NCBI GenBank assembly: GCA_020137815.1
Contig: CM035355.1
Span: 2,958,847 to 3,022,846 of the forward strand
DNA from: Hormiphora californensis
Taxonomy: Eukaryota; Ctenophora; Tentaculata; Cydippida; Pleurobrachiidae
Length of the DNA stretch: 64,000 bases
Reading direction: 5' to 3'
Shown: piece after piece, positions 49,025-61,384 of the stretch
How positions within the stretch are numbered: the stretch's first letter is position 1
Layout: each line of letters opens with the position of its first letter
Notes under the pieces: generated by a model
The model's input: the letters and a program-made list of their open reading frames with translations, nothing else
Told to the model about the DNA's origin: nothing
The model's database searches: none
Translations under genes and position numbers: made by a program

Positions 49025-51521
49025 ATGTTTAAGGGCGAGGTAGCTCAGAGAGCTGCCAGAGTTCTAGGGAATGTGATTAGGGAGCCTATCAGTAAGAAGG
49101 ACCACCAACTACTACAACCCTACCTAAAGGCTGCCCGGCCTGTTCAACCTCAGGTATGCATGATCTTATTTTGTGCGAGGAAGGAGTGTCGAACAAGGCA
49201 TGATCGCCCTCATTCCCTTACTGGTACCTAGTTTGATTTAAAATCTTGCTTGTGGTACGTGAGTCGTGAATATCAGTTGCGAGAGAATACGAAAGAGAGA
49301 AAGATAGAGCGGAAAGGGAGAGGGAAAGAGAGAGGACCAGAGAGAGAGAGAAGGATAAAGAAATATATCATGTACATGATGCTTGTTAGAGGAGGGTGAG
49401 ATTCCTTCCCACGCCCTTGAGATGCAGGCCGCGGCTAATGTCTACTTTTTTAGATAGCAATAGTGTCCTACAGACCAGGCAGGGAATCTTCAGGGGTGAC
49501 CCGGCATACCCCGGGGTAAACCATGAAGCTCTTGAACTGCCTGGAGCATCTCACATACCACTCCAAGGAAACAGAGCTGCCCTCCTTGGGTGGTGTGTTT
49601 TTCTCTCTTCCTTTCTCTAATCCGCTCATGACTCTTCTCTCTCTGAATAGAGATACCCCCCGGCCGGTATTACACCATCTCCCCAGCCTTGTGCACTGGG
49701 CCAAAGTAGATGGCTAAATACCGGCCAAAACCCGTCCTCCAGCAAAAGTCCAGGCTGGAGGAGGTCTAATCTCAACTGGCCTTCCTCTACCTTCTGTCCA
49801 CCTAGCCTCTGGACAGGTATAAAAGGTCTAACAAGCTAGGTCATAACTGGTTAGCTACCACCGACTCTCGGCAAAATTCCCACGCCGAGGTCGAGATAAA
49901 CTCAAGGGGTGTTTCCGTAGCCCAACAGGGAGAAACTACACTAACCAGTAGCCTCGCTACTACCTACGCTTCTTCAAAAGTCCATGAGAAGCGTAGGAGA
50001 TTCCCAAATGGCGATTACCCCCCAAACGATGAAGGTAACAAACCAACATCATCCCTCTCTACCAACAAACAAGCCTCCACAAAAACCTGATCAACAAACA
50101 GAACAAACCACTATCCCATGCTACAAAACAAATTTCTATGAGTGACACACATAGATACCTAACCCACTAAACATTTCACACGCCAGAGTTCCGTTAATTG
50201 GGAAGGAACCTGCCCTAACTACCCCATGAACGGCCGGACGCTGCATCTGCATCACGAACAAAAAGTGATGTTCCATGAACCCGCATGGAGTACTGATTAC
50301 AAATCAGAGGTTGGCAGCGCAAAATCTACAAAGGTGCCATAGTCAATGGAGCGTCCGAATTGTCCTAGCCAAGGCCACATCTAAAGCGATCAATGCTGAG
50401 ATGCCACTCACCAAGGATCGCTGGAGATATCCGAGACTGGCACAATGTGAAAACAGTGCTGGTGCGGTCCTTTTCATGGGACCTGTCAAGGCAGCTATGG
50501 GAGACGATTCCACCCTTATCTCCAAAACCATGGACACAAGACGGAGGAAGAAAACTCTCCCGGGGGAAAGAGGAAACTCTGGAACCTGAGCTCCGTCCTT
50601 CTCGGGCGTGAGGAACTGGCTGCCGGACGGGATAAAATCACAAGTAGAGGATTGGAAGCGGAGGCGCATACAACAACAACAACAACAAATGCTTGTTAGA
50701 GAGATTTCAAAGTGGGACCTCATAATAATTCGCACATTATGCATTGTACAATCTGATCTATTCTGTCATTATTTTATGTCTGAATGACCCTTCTAGCCTT
50801 GTTCGACCCTCTCTCTCTCCGTGCCCTGGTAAAGGAGGGTTAGAACATAACAACCCTCTCTCTTCGCAGGAGGTGAACTGGCATGTTCCGACCCAAAAGA
50901 TGACTGACCTGACGAGAGAGATGAGGAACATAGGACTGGCTAATGATGGATACATGAATTTTACTGATCTAGTAGGAGGAATCCGGAAGGAGAGGGGTCT
51001 CAATGTTTGGAGGGACATCGTCCTGGGACATCATATTAAAATGCTGAAGAAACATCATGCCATGAGGAAGATCGAGCTAACGGTAAGAAATATATTTGAT
51101 TCCTCACATCAATTTGTAACTGCTGCATCTTGATCTACCGAACCCACGAAATAAGATAATGGTGTGAGCCACACAATTACTGTTTTCTCCCCATCACAAA
51201 TCATTTTGAGACTAACCACCTCCTCCTATTCCTCAGGATGGTGCATTCAAGACAGCAGGTGTCCGTGGACAGACGCCCCTGGACGACTACTTCATGTGCC
51301 ACAACAATGTCAGAGAGAGCTGGGTCACTAAAACTAGGAGATGGAACACTGAGTACGAGAGGAGGACTGGAGAGGTTCCCTTCCAGCTGGGGTATCACAC
51401 TGATATTGCTAGGTTACAGAGTGAGGATAAGTTGGTGGAGCTGAAGGTGGCTAAGGATATTAATCCTAATGGGCTGGTGAGGAAGAAGAAGAAGATGATA
51501 CCGGGGAAGAGGAGATCATGA
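49025..51521 (+). CDS. Basic protein, tentatively mitoribosomal mS33-like with extension
   Basis: Exons 49025-49153, 50870-51082 and 51237-51521 join in phase to 208 residues. Residues about 5-85 (RAARVLGNVIREP .. VNWHVP .. LTREMRNIGL .. F..LVGGIRKERG) align by eye with the whole of mitochondrial small-subunit protein mS33 (MRPS33). The shared features are an N-terminal A-x-x-L-x-G-x-V-x-R-P-type start, a Trp-Pro pair and a Leu-rich helix before a basic end. The remaining 120 residues are Arg/Lys-rich, contain ESWVTKTRRWNTEYERR, and have no counterpart I can name. The C-terminus is KKKKMIPGKRRS. That it is a real gene is well supported by phase and splice sites; the mS33 link is inference. 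Intron 1 contains a 1.3-kb retroposon. Confidence 0.6.
49392..50688 (+). mobile_element. 1.3-kb retroposon with (CAA)n tail and 13-bp TSD
   Basis: ATGCTTGTTAGAG occurs exactly at both borders (49379-49391 and 50689-50701). The insert ends in an (ACA)n tail next to the second copy, the hallmark of target-primed reverse transcription. No reverse transcriptase was found, so it is a truncated LINE or a long SINE-like element. It lies in intron 1 of the mS33-like gene. Confidence 0.8.
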
Positions 51522-51801
51522 AGATTGTACTGCCGTGTTATTTATATCTTTCTGTTGCACTTTCATTGCACGTGTATTGGGTATTTTAACACCGGCGACT
51601 CTACAGTCTACACCCCCCCCCCCATCCCTATCCCAATGTATTGAAAACTCCCCATCCCAATGTATTCAGTATTGATGCCGAAAACTCTAAAATCTACCAC
51701 CAATTCCCTGACAACAAATCCCTTGATTTTATACCTCGCCCCATATCATAAACAGAGATCTGCTATAACTAATCGGCCCCTAATTAATTACCAACTATAG
51801 G

Positions 51802-54800
51802 ATGTTACGGCGGACACCCCTGAAGGGATCCTCTTCCCTGGTTAGGACCCTTAGTTCCACAACAACAGGATCAGGTAGTGGTGGTGGGAGGGGGTCCACT
51901 GATGGGACTAGGGGATCCACTGGTTCCGGGAGGAGAGTGAGCAGCAGTACTGCACCAGATACAGCACCTGCACTGGAGCAGGTGAGTTTCTGGCTGTTGG
52001 TCTCTTTTTTATCTCACTTACACACTCTCTCTATCTCCCACTTTGTTTCTCTCAAATCAGTTTTTCTCTCTATCCATTTCTCTCTATCTCTGCATCCATT
52101 TCTACCCCTTTCCTTCTGGCTTCTCTCTCACTCTCTTTCTCTCCACAAGGCGCAAGATGAGTTGGTCCAGGGATACCGACAATGGGGATTCAGGCATGCT
52201 CTCACCTCTCCCTTCAAGAGTTCTACCACCAGCCCCCTAGTGGACCTTATTGGACGTCTCGAACCGGCCAGGTACTGAATTCCGTTACCATGGTAACAAC
52301 GCCAATGTAGCAACAAGTTATTCTTGTTATATTCACACCAATATCTTATCTTTGTAATACAAGACAACATGTTCCAGTGAAGTGTTGGACAGTCTCAATG
52401 AGGTATACTGTGGTGGGGTGGGTCTACAATATGCCCACATACCCTGTCAGGAGAGGCAGGACTTCCTCACTGAGATGATGGAGAACCCTCCTAAAATCAG
52501 TGATGATCAGGCATCCCGTGTTCACAAGGTAAAGGGTTAGAGGTCCTTGGGCTGCGACTTTTTAAATTTTATACTCCCCGGGGATCCCCTTCTGACTTGA
52601 CATGTGCCTCCCAGTTAACCTCTACAATTTAACCCCTCCTTATCTAGACGCTAGTTCGCTCTGAGAACCTGGACAGATACCTGGCCAGTAAGTTCAGTAA
52701 CTTGAAACAGTACAGTGGGGAGGGAGCAGAGGGGACCCTGGCGTTCTGCCAACTTCTCTTTGAAATGTGCCCCGCTAATGAGGTAATTAAAAATAATTAT
52801 TAAATTGTTGAATTAGACATTTCGCAAACGTTAGACATCATAATTTAAGAAAACAACGATTTAGCTAAAATTCAAGATTCAAGAATCAGATTTCAGAAGG
52901 TTTCAGCTGCTACACAGCATCCCCTTTAGGTGTCAGATGTAGTGATAGCGATAGCCCATCGAGGTAGGATATCTCTCCTTACGGAACTACTAGAACTCTC
53001 ATATGAGAGGCTGTTGAGGAAATACAGTGGTCTCAACGAATTTCACCCCTCAGAGGTAGTACTGGTTACTATGCGTGTGTTGCAAATCCCTTACACAGAC
53101 TGAGCCTCAATGTGATCAGCAGCTGTTATCTCTAGTTGTAACCATGGTAACTGGTAATGGTCTCTAGTTGTAACCATGGTAACTGGTAATGATCTCTAGT
53201 TGTTACCATGGTAACTGAATAATTCTAAAATTCTACCCCAGAAATCAATTGGTGATGTGTTATCCCACCTGTGGCAGTCTGTTGACCTGGCTCAGCCGGA
53301 CGGGGGTTCAGTTCATGTGTCACTTCTACCTAACCCATCACATTTGGAGGTAAGAATTGTTGACTCTCGATAACCAGTCAGAGCTTTGGCTGTTTCTCAT
53401 ATAATTTGTGATTTCTGCAACCTTGTGTTACATCTGTGTCTGTGTGTTATACATCAGTTTGTAACAACAGTAAATAGTGTTACAGATCTCTGTAATACCT
53501 GTTACTAGCAGAATCACCCAGACCTTGTCAGTAATATTATTTTACGATTGAATTCTACTCCATTGTCTGTGTCTCCTTCAATTTTCTTGGAATACCATTC
53601 TCTCAGAATATACCCATATCATTTTTTATTAAGATGCTCGGGTACTGCACACATACGGCCACAACTGTAACACATTCCCATTCTCCACCAGGTGGCCAGT
53701 TCAGTTGCCCTGGGTAAGGTCCGAGCTAAGATGAACAACGCTGGTAGCAGTCCCCACTATGGAGGTACAATGATTGTTTTGTAGTTGCCATGTCGCTGTG
53801 TGTGTACTTGGTAACCAAGTTACCACTCCCTTGCCGGCGCTAAGGTCGATCTGGAGGGGTCATTTCGTAACCGTGTGCATGATATTATGTGGGTGGTATA
53901 AAATTATTGATTTCAGATTCTTCAACCGCTCCCCTTGCTCTACTAATTCATGGTGACGCTGCCTTCATCGGTCAAGGAATATCCTACGAAAATGTATAGT
54001 GTACACTTTGTACAAGATGTATAGTGTTTGCAAGATGTAGTGTATAGTGTACACAAGATGTAGTGCAATGTAGTAGGATGTATCATTTAGGATACAAATT
54101 ACAAGCCTCAACATTCAAGCTGTTTCTAAATCTTCATTTCCCAGGCCCAAATGTCTAAGCTCCCTGGATATGCAACTGGAGGATCTATTCACTTGATCAC
54201 CAATAATCTTATTGGCTTTACCTCGGACATGGGCAATCAAGGAAGCTCTTTTGGAGCCGGGGATCTTGGTATGTAATGGCATATAAAATCGTTGGTAACG
54301 AAATTACCCCTACCTTACGGGCACGCTAAAACGTGCCTTACTACTACTTACGAGGGGTAATTTCGTTACCAACATGATATATCGTTGTTGATTCTCTCAC
54401 ACTCCCATAACTAACAAGACCCCTCCCCCTCAGGTAAAATGTACGATGTTCCTGTTATTACAGTTAACGGTCTGGATATCTCCAGCATTAACAAAGCCGT
54501 TACCATGGCAATGGGATACAGGGCACGGTTTGGAGAGGATGTCATAGTGGATCTGCAATGTTACAGATTACACGGTCATAACCAACACGACGAACCAAGG
54601 TAACACATTGGTAATTACCACTCACAGAGGGTAACCAATTGGTAACTCTCATTTGAATACTATTTTACCAGTTTTCCTTTTTTATCTGTCAAAGTTCAAA
54701 CATCTTCATCTCAATTCTTTCTCTCGACAGGTTTACCAATCCTCAGATGTACAGAACAGTGGAACAGTTGTTACCCCTTCAGAAAAACATGGGGCTACCC

Positions 54801-57800
54801 AAGGTGAGAGAAAGATTTGAATTCACCCCTATTATTACATATTGAGCTCAAGTGCGGAGGGGTAATTTCATTACCCCCCCCCCCCCCCCCCCGTATATTG
54901 ATATGAGGGAATGGGAGTTCCACACATCCGGTTTACAATATAGATATTGTAAACATATTCCGGCTAATGATGCCCCAATGATGCAGGATGCTCAAATAAC
55001 GGATATGATACTATGTTTGCATACTCTCGTACCGTCAATCTATGTCTCTTCCTCCCTGTACGTGACTCCCTGTGTATCTAATGGCGCTATTCCAGCTGGC
55101 CCTGGTGACCAGGATATGAATATGACGCCCCCACCTCCACGTACAAAGAAGATCTAGCTCAACTAAACAATGACACCTCACGTACAAGGAAGATAGACGC
55201 AATAAACATGACGTAAACAAACAAATGACACAGATATCCAACAAGACAAACAACCTGAACAAGGATAGAAATTGTAACTCTACATGTAACTATACCCTTC
55301 CAGGAAGTAGCGGAAAGGATAGAAGGAGAGCAGAATACTGAGTTGAATGCGGCCCTCCAATCGTGTAAATCATTTACCCCACCTCCCATGTGTTTCACAG
55401 GGAACTGGAAACACATTAACCAGGTACTAGGAATAGTAATGATAATAATATCTTATCTACGGGCAAATGAATAATTTTTGACCCTTTTGACCCCCCTCTC
55501 TATGATATATCTCTCTCTGACCCTCTCTCTCTTTGCAGGCAAGTGATCAACTTACAACTTGGGACACGGGATATCCAGTTGGTGATCTCCGTAGGATCGG
55601 GCTTCAATCAGTGGAGGTCCCTAGTGACTTTACCTACCATCCTACACTAGATAGGGCACACATCAAGAAACGTACAAAAATGATGGAATCAGGTTAGTCA
55701 TGTGAAACTTTCGAAACTTAAATGTGTAAAGTCAGGCGCGGTTAAAAAACCGCCATTATATGATATCTTCTGTGGAGGCAGATTTATTTACCTATTTCCC
55801 TGTCAGGTGAAGGTATCGATTGGGCGATGGGTGAGGCCCTTGCTATGGGCTCCTTACTACTCCAAGGGTACAATGTAAGGCTGTCTGGCGAGGATGTTAC
55901 TAGGGGGACATTCTCTAATCGTCATGTTACCCTAGTTGATCAGGAGACAGAGGCACCCTTTACTGCACTAAACCACTTAGTGGAGGGACAAACTACACGG
56001 GTAATAATCCCTTCAATCTTGTGACATATATTCTAAACTATGGCGATATTTTTCCCTATTGATCCGTAAATTATGGTCACCATAGTCTGTTTTGACTAAT
56101 TATACCTAAATACAAGGTTGAAGCAATTGACAGTTTACTCTCGGAAGAGGCAGTGGTTGGATTTGAGTACGGGTACTCTCTAGAAATGCCTAACACACTG
56201 TGTTTATGGGAGGCCCAGTTTGGAGACTTCTTCAATCCGGCACAGGTGAGAATGTGAGACAGACCTAGTGGGTCTATTCTAAATATTAAAACGAAGAGGC
56301 ATCTTCAATCCGGAGACACTAGCAACGATTTAGCGGGAACTAAGATCATATTAACACTTAAATGAGAATCTAAAGAAAGTTAGCGATTTTTTTAACTGAA
56401 ATTCCACCCAAGGTGATGTATGACCAATTTATAGTCAGTGGAGAGGCAAAGTGGGTCCTCCAATCTGGCCTAGTGTCCCTCCTTCCCCATGGGTACGATG
56501 GAAATGGTCCAGACCACACCTCAGCTCGCCCAGAACGATGGTTACAACTCTGTGATAGCAAGGTATGTACATTCATTTTGTACTTGTTTTGTGCAGCACT
56601 GCAGCAGACGTGCAGTATTATACATGTATGCAGAATCTGCAATATACAGAGATCTGCGTGTTAACTCTCGTCATTTAGCAATCTAGAACTTTCAATACAT
56701 GATCAAAGATATGTCTTAAGACATATCTTTGATCATGTATTTATTAAGACTCTTAATTAATCTTTGTGTATCTTGTTAATCAAAGATATAACGACACCTC
56801 CTCCCCCCCCCCCCCCAAGTAATTTACATTTTGATCAGGAAGATGGAGTTGATGGGGACGATGTTAATGTTCAAGTTGTGAACCTCACAACTCCGGCACA
56901 GTATTACCACATGCTAAGAAGACAGATGATTCGACCTTTCAGAAAACCCGTGATTGTTATGTCACCTAAAGCTCTCCTAAGGTTAGACCAGTGGCGTAGC
57001 CAGGGTTTTGAGCATGGTAGTGCATTAAGATTTTGAAGTAGTGCACCTTTGGTGACGGAAAATTTTACCAATTTTTGTCGATTTTTGACAATCTGAGAGC
57101 AATTTGAAACAATATGAAGGGGGCACCCGGCACAGCCCCCACGAGCAGGGTCCAGGGATTGCAAGCCCTGGTGGGGTCGTGGGGCGAAGCCCCCGAAAAT
57201 TTTTCCTGATTTTTGTCAATTTTGACAATCTGAGAGCAATTTGAAAACAATAATTCAAGCAATATGTCGGGAATAATCAATAAAGCCCCCACTAGCAGGG
57301 TCCAGGGACTGCAAGCCCTGGTGGGGGGCGTGGGGCGAAGCCCCCAGAATTTTTTTCCCCGATTTCTGCCAATTTTGACAATCTTAGAGCATTTTGAAAA
57401 CATTAATTCAAACAATATGAAGATTGAAGGAGGCAAAGCAGGGTCCAGGGACTGCAAGTCCTGGTGGGAGCATGTATTGGGGCGAAGCCCCCCGGATTTT
57501 TTTTGTCAATTTTGACAATCTGAGAACAATTTGAACACAATCACGCAAACCAAGGAGGGTAATACACCATGGATAGCACAATCCTAGCAATTGGGTGTTA
57601 TCCCATCGAGGCAGGGAACGCATGGTACTGGCGATTGCTCTCTATAAACTTGTCACCTGAACCCCTCTCTTTTTCTCGTTCTTTGTGCTTTATCTCTATT
57701 TGTTTGGGATTGAGTGTCGTACATTACATCTCAAACGCTAATTTCAAATTTATATCCTACCGAACTCCGAAGTAGTGCAATTTCGATAAAAATTTAGGCG

Positions 57801-58738
57801 TGGTAGTGCAAATCACGAAAATTGAGGTAGTGCAGTTGGGAGCGCTCAGGTAGTGCAATGCACGTTTGCACATACCCTGGCTACGCCACTGGGTTAGACT
57901 CATCCACAACTGACAATCCATATATAGAGCCTAAAGGAGGGTACTTGTTATTTGAAGACTCTGATGTCGAACATTGATACACTCTGTTGTGATTTCCTTC
58001 AATACAACTGTTGTCAACTAAATCATCTGTAGGTCACCCGATGCAGTTTCCAAGATTGAAGATTTCGCTCCTGGAACTACTTTCAAACGTGTAATTGGGG
58101 ATGAAGCAGTCCAGCCTGAACAGTAAGCACTTTTATTGTACTTATTTTTTCTTATTTGTACCCTTCTTCTTACTACCTTGCCCACCTTCCAAACAACAGT
58201 GCGAGGTACAGTCGAACCAAACCTCCCAAACCAATGTTGCCTCAGGGTCAAGAGAGTGTTGGTTTGTTCTGGACGGCATTATTACACACTGGCGAAACAT
58301 CGTGCTGAACTAAACGATAACTCTACCGCTATAATCCGAATAGAGGTAATATAATGAACCTTGTTATGAACAGCTTGTTAATGGGCAGTGTGGGACAACT
58401 TCATGTCACAATCCTCAGTGTTTTAATGCAGTAACGCGCGAGGTGTGGGTTGTGGGAGATATCGCGCCATATAACAACCGCGGGACGCGCGCGCAGACAC
58501 ACCTGCCTCAAGTGTGTGGATCTGGGTCAGAGTCCTATCCGGGGATGTTGGGCAAGGGCAGCCCCTGGAACCGATAGCCTTATCAATAAGAATTGAAGCA
58601 GTAGCTTTAAACTGCTGTTAAATTCAGTCATGAGCCAAAGTTATCTGATCCATCCCGCTAATTGTCCATCATTTCAGGAAATTTGCCCATTCCCGGTGGC
58701 AGAACTACAGGCTCAGCTGAACAAATATCCCAATTCCG
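51802..58738 (+). CDS. DHTKD1-like: 2-oxoadipate dehydrogenase E1 (DHTKD1-type), C-terminus missing
   Basis: ThDP-dependent E1 that decarboxylates 2-oxoadipate in mitochondrial lysine/tryptophan degradation. Twenty exons: 51802-51981, 52150-52271, 52378-52528, 52648-52782, 52930-53055, 53242-53349, 53692-53764, 53917-53993, 54145-54268, 54434-54599, 54731-54803, 55304-55423, 55539-55692, 55807-56000, 56117-56245, 56413-56562, 56839-56981, 58033-58122, 58246-58345 and 58678-58738. They join in phase to 825 residues. Residues 1-60 are Arg/Ser/Thr-rich, like a transit peptide. IAHRGR is at 204-209 and the ThDP motif [10 protein letters not shown] at 310-319 with NN at 344-345. [36 protein letters not shown] and FAPGTTF follow. 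The wording is closer to DHTKD1 than to OGDH. About 60 C-terminal residues expected after exon 20 were not found. A hAT element sits at the exon 17 donor. Confidence 0.93.
54292..54383. mobile_element. MULE-like miniature inverted repeat in DHTKD1 intron 9
   Basis: Ends TTGGTAACGAAATTACCCCT and its inverse, with a short hairpin centre. Same family as the elements at 22846 and 44289. No exact TSD. Confidence 0.65.
56695..56740. repeat. 46-bp perfect palindrome in DHTKD1 intron 16
   Basis: ATACATGATCAAAGATATG.. reads identically on both strands with no spacer, centred between 56717 and 56718. No flanking duplication was seen. Confidence 0.85.
56989..57891. mobile_element. 903-bp hAT-like element at the DHTKD1 exon 17 donor
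   Basis: The ends CAGTGGCGTAGCCAGGG and its inverse are a common hAT terminal sequence. GGTTAGAC is duplicated exactly (56981-56988 and 57892-57899), an 8-bp TSD. The interior holds three imperfect repeats of about 140 bp containing GGGCGAAGCCCCC. No transposase frame. Confidence 0.9.
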
Positions 58739-59306
58739 GTATGTGCCTTCTCAAGTGGTTATTATCCACTTTGTCCGAAATACAGTACCATACTGTTATT
58801 TCACTTTCAAGATTATAATTCCAAGATGGTCTTGGTACAATTATTATAGGCCTACTACATGCACCCCTGCACTATTAAAACACGATTGGTTAAAAACAAG
58901 CATTGTCCGGATATATAAAATTTTAAAACGAACTTGCTAAACATATATGGGGTATCTTTACCTCTCACTTTATCACCCTTATATTCTCACTTTCTCTTCC
59001 CTACTATTCTCACTTTTATTCCCTAATATTCTCACTTTTTCTTCCCTACTATTCTCACTTTTATTCCCTACTATTCTCACTTTTATTCCCTAATATTCTC
59101 ACTTTTCTTCCCTAATATATAACCCTATATTCTCACTTTTCTTCCCTAATATATAACCCTATATTCTCACTTTTCTTCCCTAATATTATCCCATTTATCT
59201 CCCCCTCTCTTCTTAGAATGAAGATCTGCATTTCTCAATCCACCTGTGTTTGTGTCTCGCGTAATTAATAGGGCAGCATGTAGATGTAGTTACAAAACTT
59301 TGTTTA

Positions 59307-59418
<112 letters not shown>

Positions 59419-60097
59419 ATCTACCTATCTATCTCTCTCTATCTCGTTCTCTCTCTCTATCTCGTTCTCTCCTCTCTCCCTTTACATACTTTTCTCACCC
59501 AATTCCAATATCTCTCTCAATCGCCCAACACCGCTATAAGCACAGTTATCATATCGCACAAATGATTCTCATCAGGCTAGAAGAAATATTATGGAACTAG
59601 CCAGAGCTGTACCATAAATTGGGGGGAGGGGGGGACCGTTTAATATAATTCTACATATCGCTCCATATAATTGATTCAACACAGAAAGGTAAAAACATTA
59701 TATTAAAGATTTACCAGTGTCTCCCATGTACAAAATGTCTCACATTGCACTCACAGAGTAAACTATATATATTGTGAACCTCTCTCTCTACATCTTTAAT
59801 TTTAGTAGATCATGTGCAATAAATTATACTCCTCTCAGAACCTCTCGCAGCATATATTATATACACACATATTTTCCAACAATTGATCCAAATATATATT
59901 TTCAACGTGTCTCCACACACACGACTAGGAGTACATAACATCAGTCATCTCACTATCAACCACCATTTGTCTCGCGTTTTGGGGACTAATAACGTCCTCT
60001 AATTGTTCATGGGAGCTCGTCGTGCTGTGCAACATCTGCTCGTCGTAACATGCCAGTTGGACGCTGTCCGTTGGACAGTTACGCCGACTGAAATACC

Positions 60098-61384
60098 TCA
60101 CCACATTACGACACATGATGGCAGTAAGACACACGAATAGGAGGAATACCAAATATTATCGCAGGGTATCAGCTGCGTGAACAGTTCTCGAAGAGCTGAG
60201 GGGGAGAAGATATATGGGTTAGCGGAGAGATATAATGAGGGTTAGAGGAGAAGATATGAGGGGTTAGGGGAGAAGATATGAGGGGTTAGGGGAGGAGGTA
60301 TATGGGTTAGGGGAGAAGATATGAGGGTTAGGGGAGAAAATATGCGGGTTAGGGGAGAAGATTGCGGGTTAGGGGAGAAGATATATGAGGGTTAGGGGAG
60401 AAGATATGAGGGTTAGGGGAGAAGATATGAGGGTTAGGGGAGAAAGATAGAAGCTATAGGGGAGAAGATAGGAAAGAGAGAGAGAAGATATCGGGGTTAG
60501 GGGGAAGATATCGTGGTTAGGGGAGAAGAAGAAGAAGATTTGAGGTTGTAGGGGAGAAGATAAGAGGGTTAGGGGAGAAGATATAAGGGGTTAGGGGAGA
60601 AGATATATATGGGGTTAGGGGACAAGATATAGGGGGTTAGGGGAGAAGATATAGGGGGTTAGGGGAGAAGATTATGAGGGGTTGGGGAAAAAAAAGAAAA
60701 ATTAATTTAATAAAGGTTTAGGGGGGGAGAAGATTAGGGGGTTAGGGGAAAAGATTGGGGGTTGGGGGAAAGATTAGGGGGTTTTGGGGGGAAAAAAAGG
60801 GGGGGTAAAAGGGGGTTAGGGGGGGAAGTTTTGAGATTATTTGGTTTTTTTAAAAAATTTAAAAATTTAGATGGAGATTGAACCAAAAAAGGTTAACCGG
60901 CAATTCTTTTTTTAAGCTTTTTCATTCCCCAAATTTTCTTACCCCATTTTCTCTCTCCTTTTTCCCCTCTATAAAAAAAAAAAATTTTTGGGGGCCCTTT
61001 TTCTTACCCCCCCCAAAAAAAAATTTTTAAAAAATTTTTTTTTTTTTTTCCCCCCCCCCCTTTTTTTTTTTTTCCCCCCCCCCCCCCCCCCCCCCACCCC
61101 CCCCCTTTTTCCCCTTCTTTTTTTTTCTTTTTTTTTCCCCCCCTCTCTCTCTCTCTCTCTTCTCTTTTTCCCCCCCCTTTCCCAAAAAACCGCACATCGG
61201 TTACCCCTAAACGATTTAAACCCCCTTTTAAAACGGTTAGGAAAACAGGCTCGTGTCAGGAATAGGATGAAGCCATACATTATTTAGACCGTATTATTTA
61301 CCTTCCCGTTCCTCTTCTGGTGTCAGTGGTTTTGTCACATTTAGCCCTGATTCTGATTCCACTTCCATCGTCTTCCCAATCTCT
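60098..61384 (-). CDS. Two terminal exons of an unrecognised gene
   Basis: Candidate exons 61384-61302 and 60195-60098 have consensus acceptors (ATTCAG, CCCCTCAG) and a GTAAAT donor. Joined in phase they read TMEVESESGLNVTK .. LTPEEEREALRELFTQLIP .. and stop at TGA. The first part is acidic and the second begins as an amphipathic helix. I do not recognise the protein, and earlier exons would lie at higher coordinates. The intron is filled by the TTAGGGG-containing array. An alternative frame over 60152-59925 contains a hydrophobic segment and is equally unproven. Confidence 0.3.
60205..60680. repeat. About 20-bp tandem repeat containing TTAGGGG
   Basis: Units of GGGTTAGGGGAGAAGATATGA type, roughly 18-22 bp, run from just after the acceptor at 60196 and decay into low-quality sequence. 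On the minus strand each unit is pyrimidine-rich and contains CCCTAAC, similar to a branch point plus polypyrimidine tract. Confidence 0.8.
60690..61180. other. Homopolymer-rich, probably low-quality sequence
   Basis: Runs of 7-20 identical bases (G, A, T, C) succeed one another with decayed copies of the neighbouring repeat. This looks like uncorrected long-read consensus error rather than biology. Frames across it should not be trusted. Confidence 0.7.

Noticed and set aside
59925-60152. A 75-codon minus-strand frame with a hydrophobic start
   Set aside because: It overlaps a better phase-supported exon in another frame, and its apparent start is not an ATG.
60988-61287. Poly-Phe/Pro and Gly/Lys frames
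   Set aside because: Built from homopolymer runs in probably erroneous sequence.
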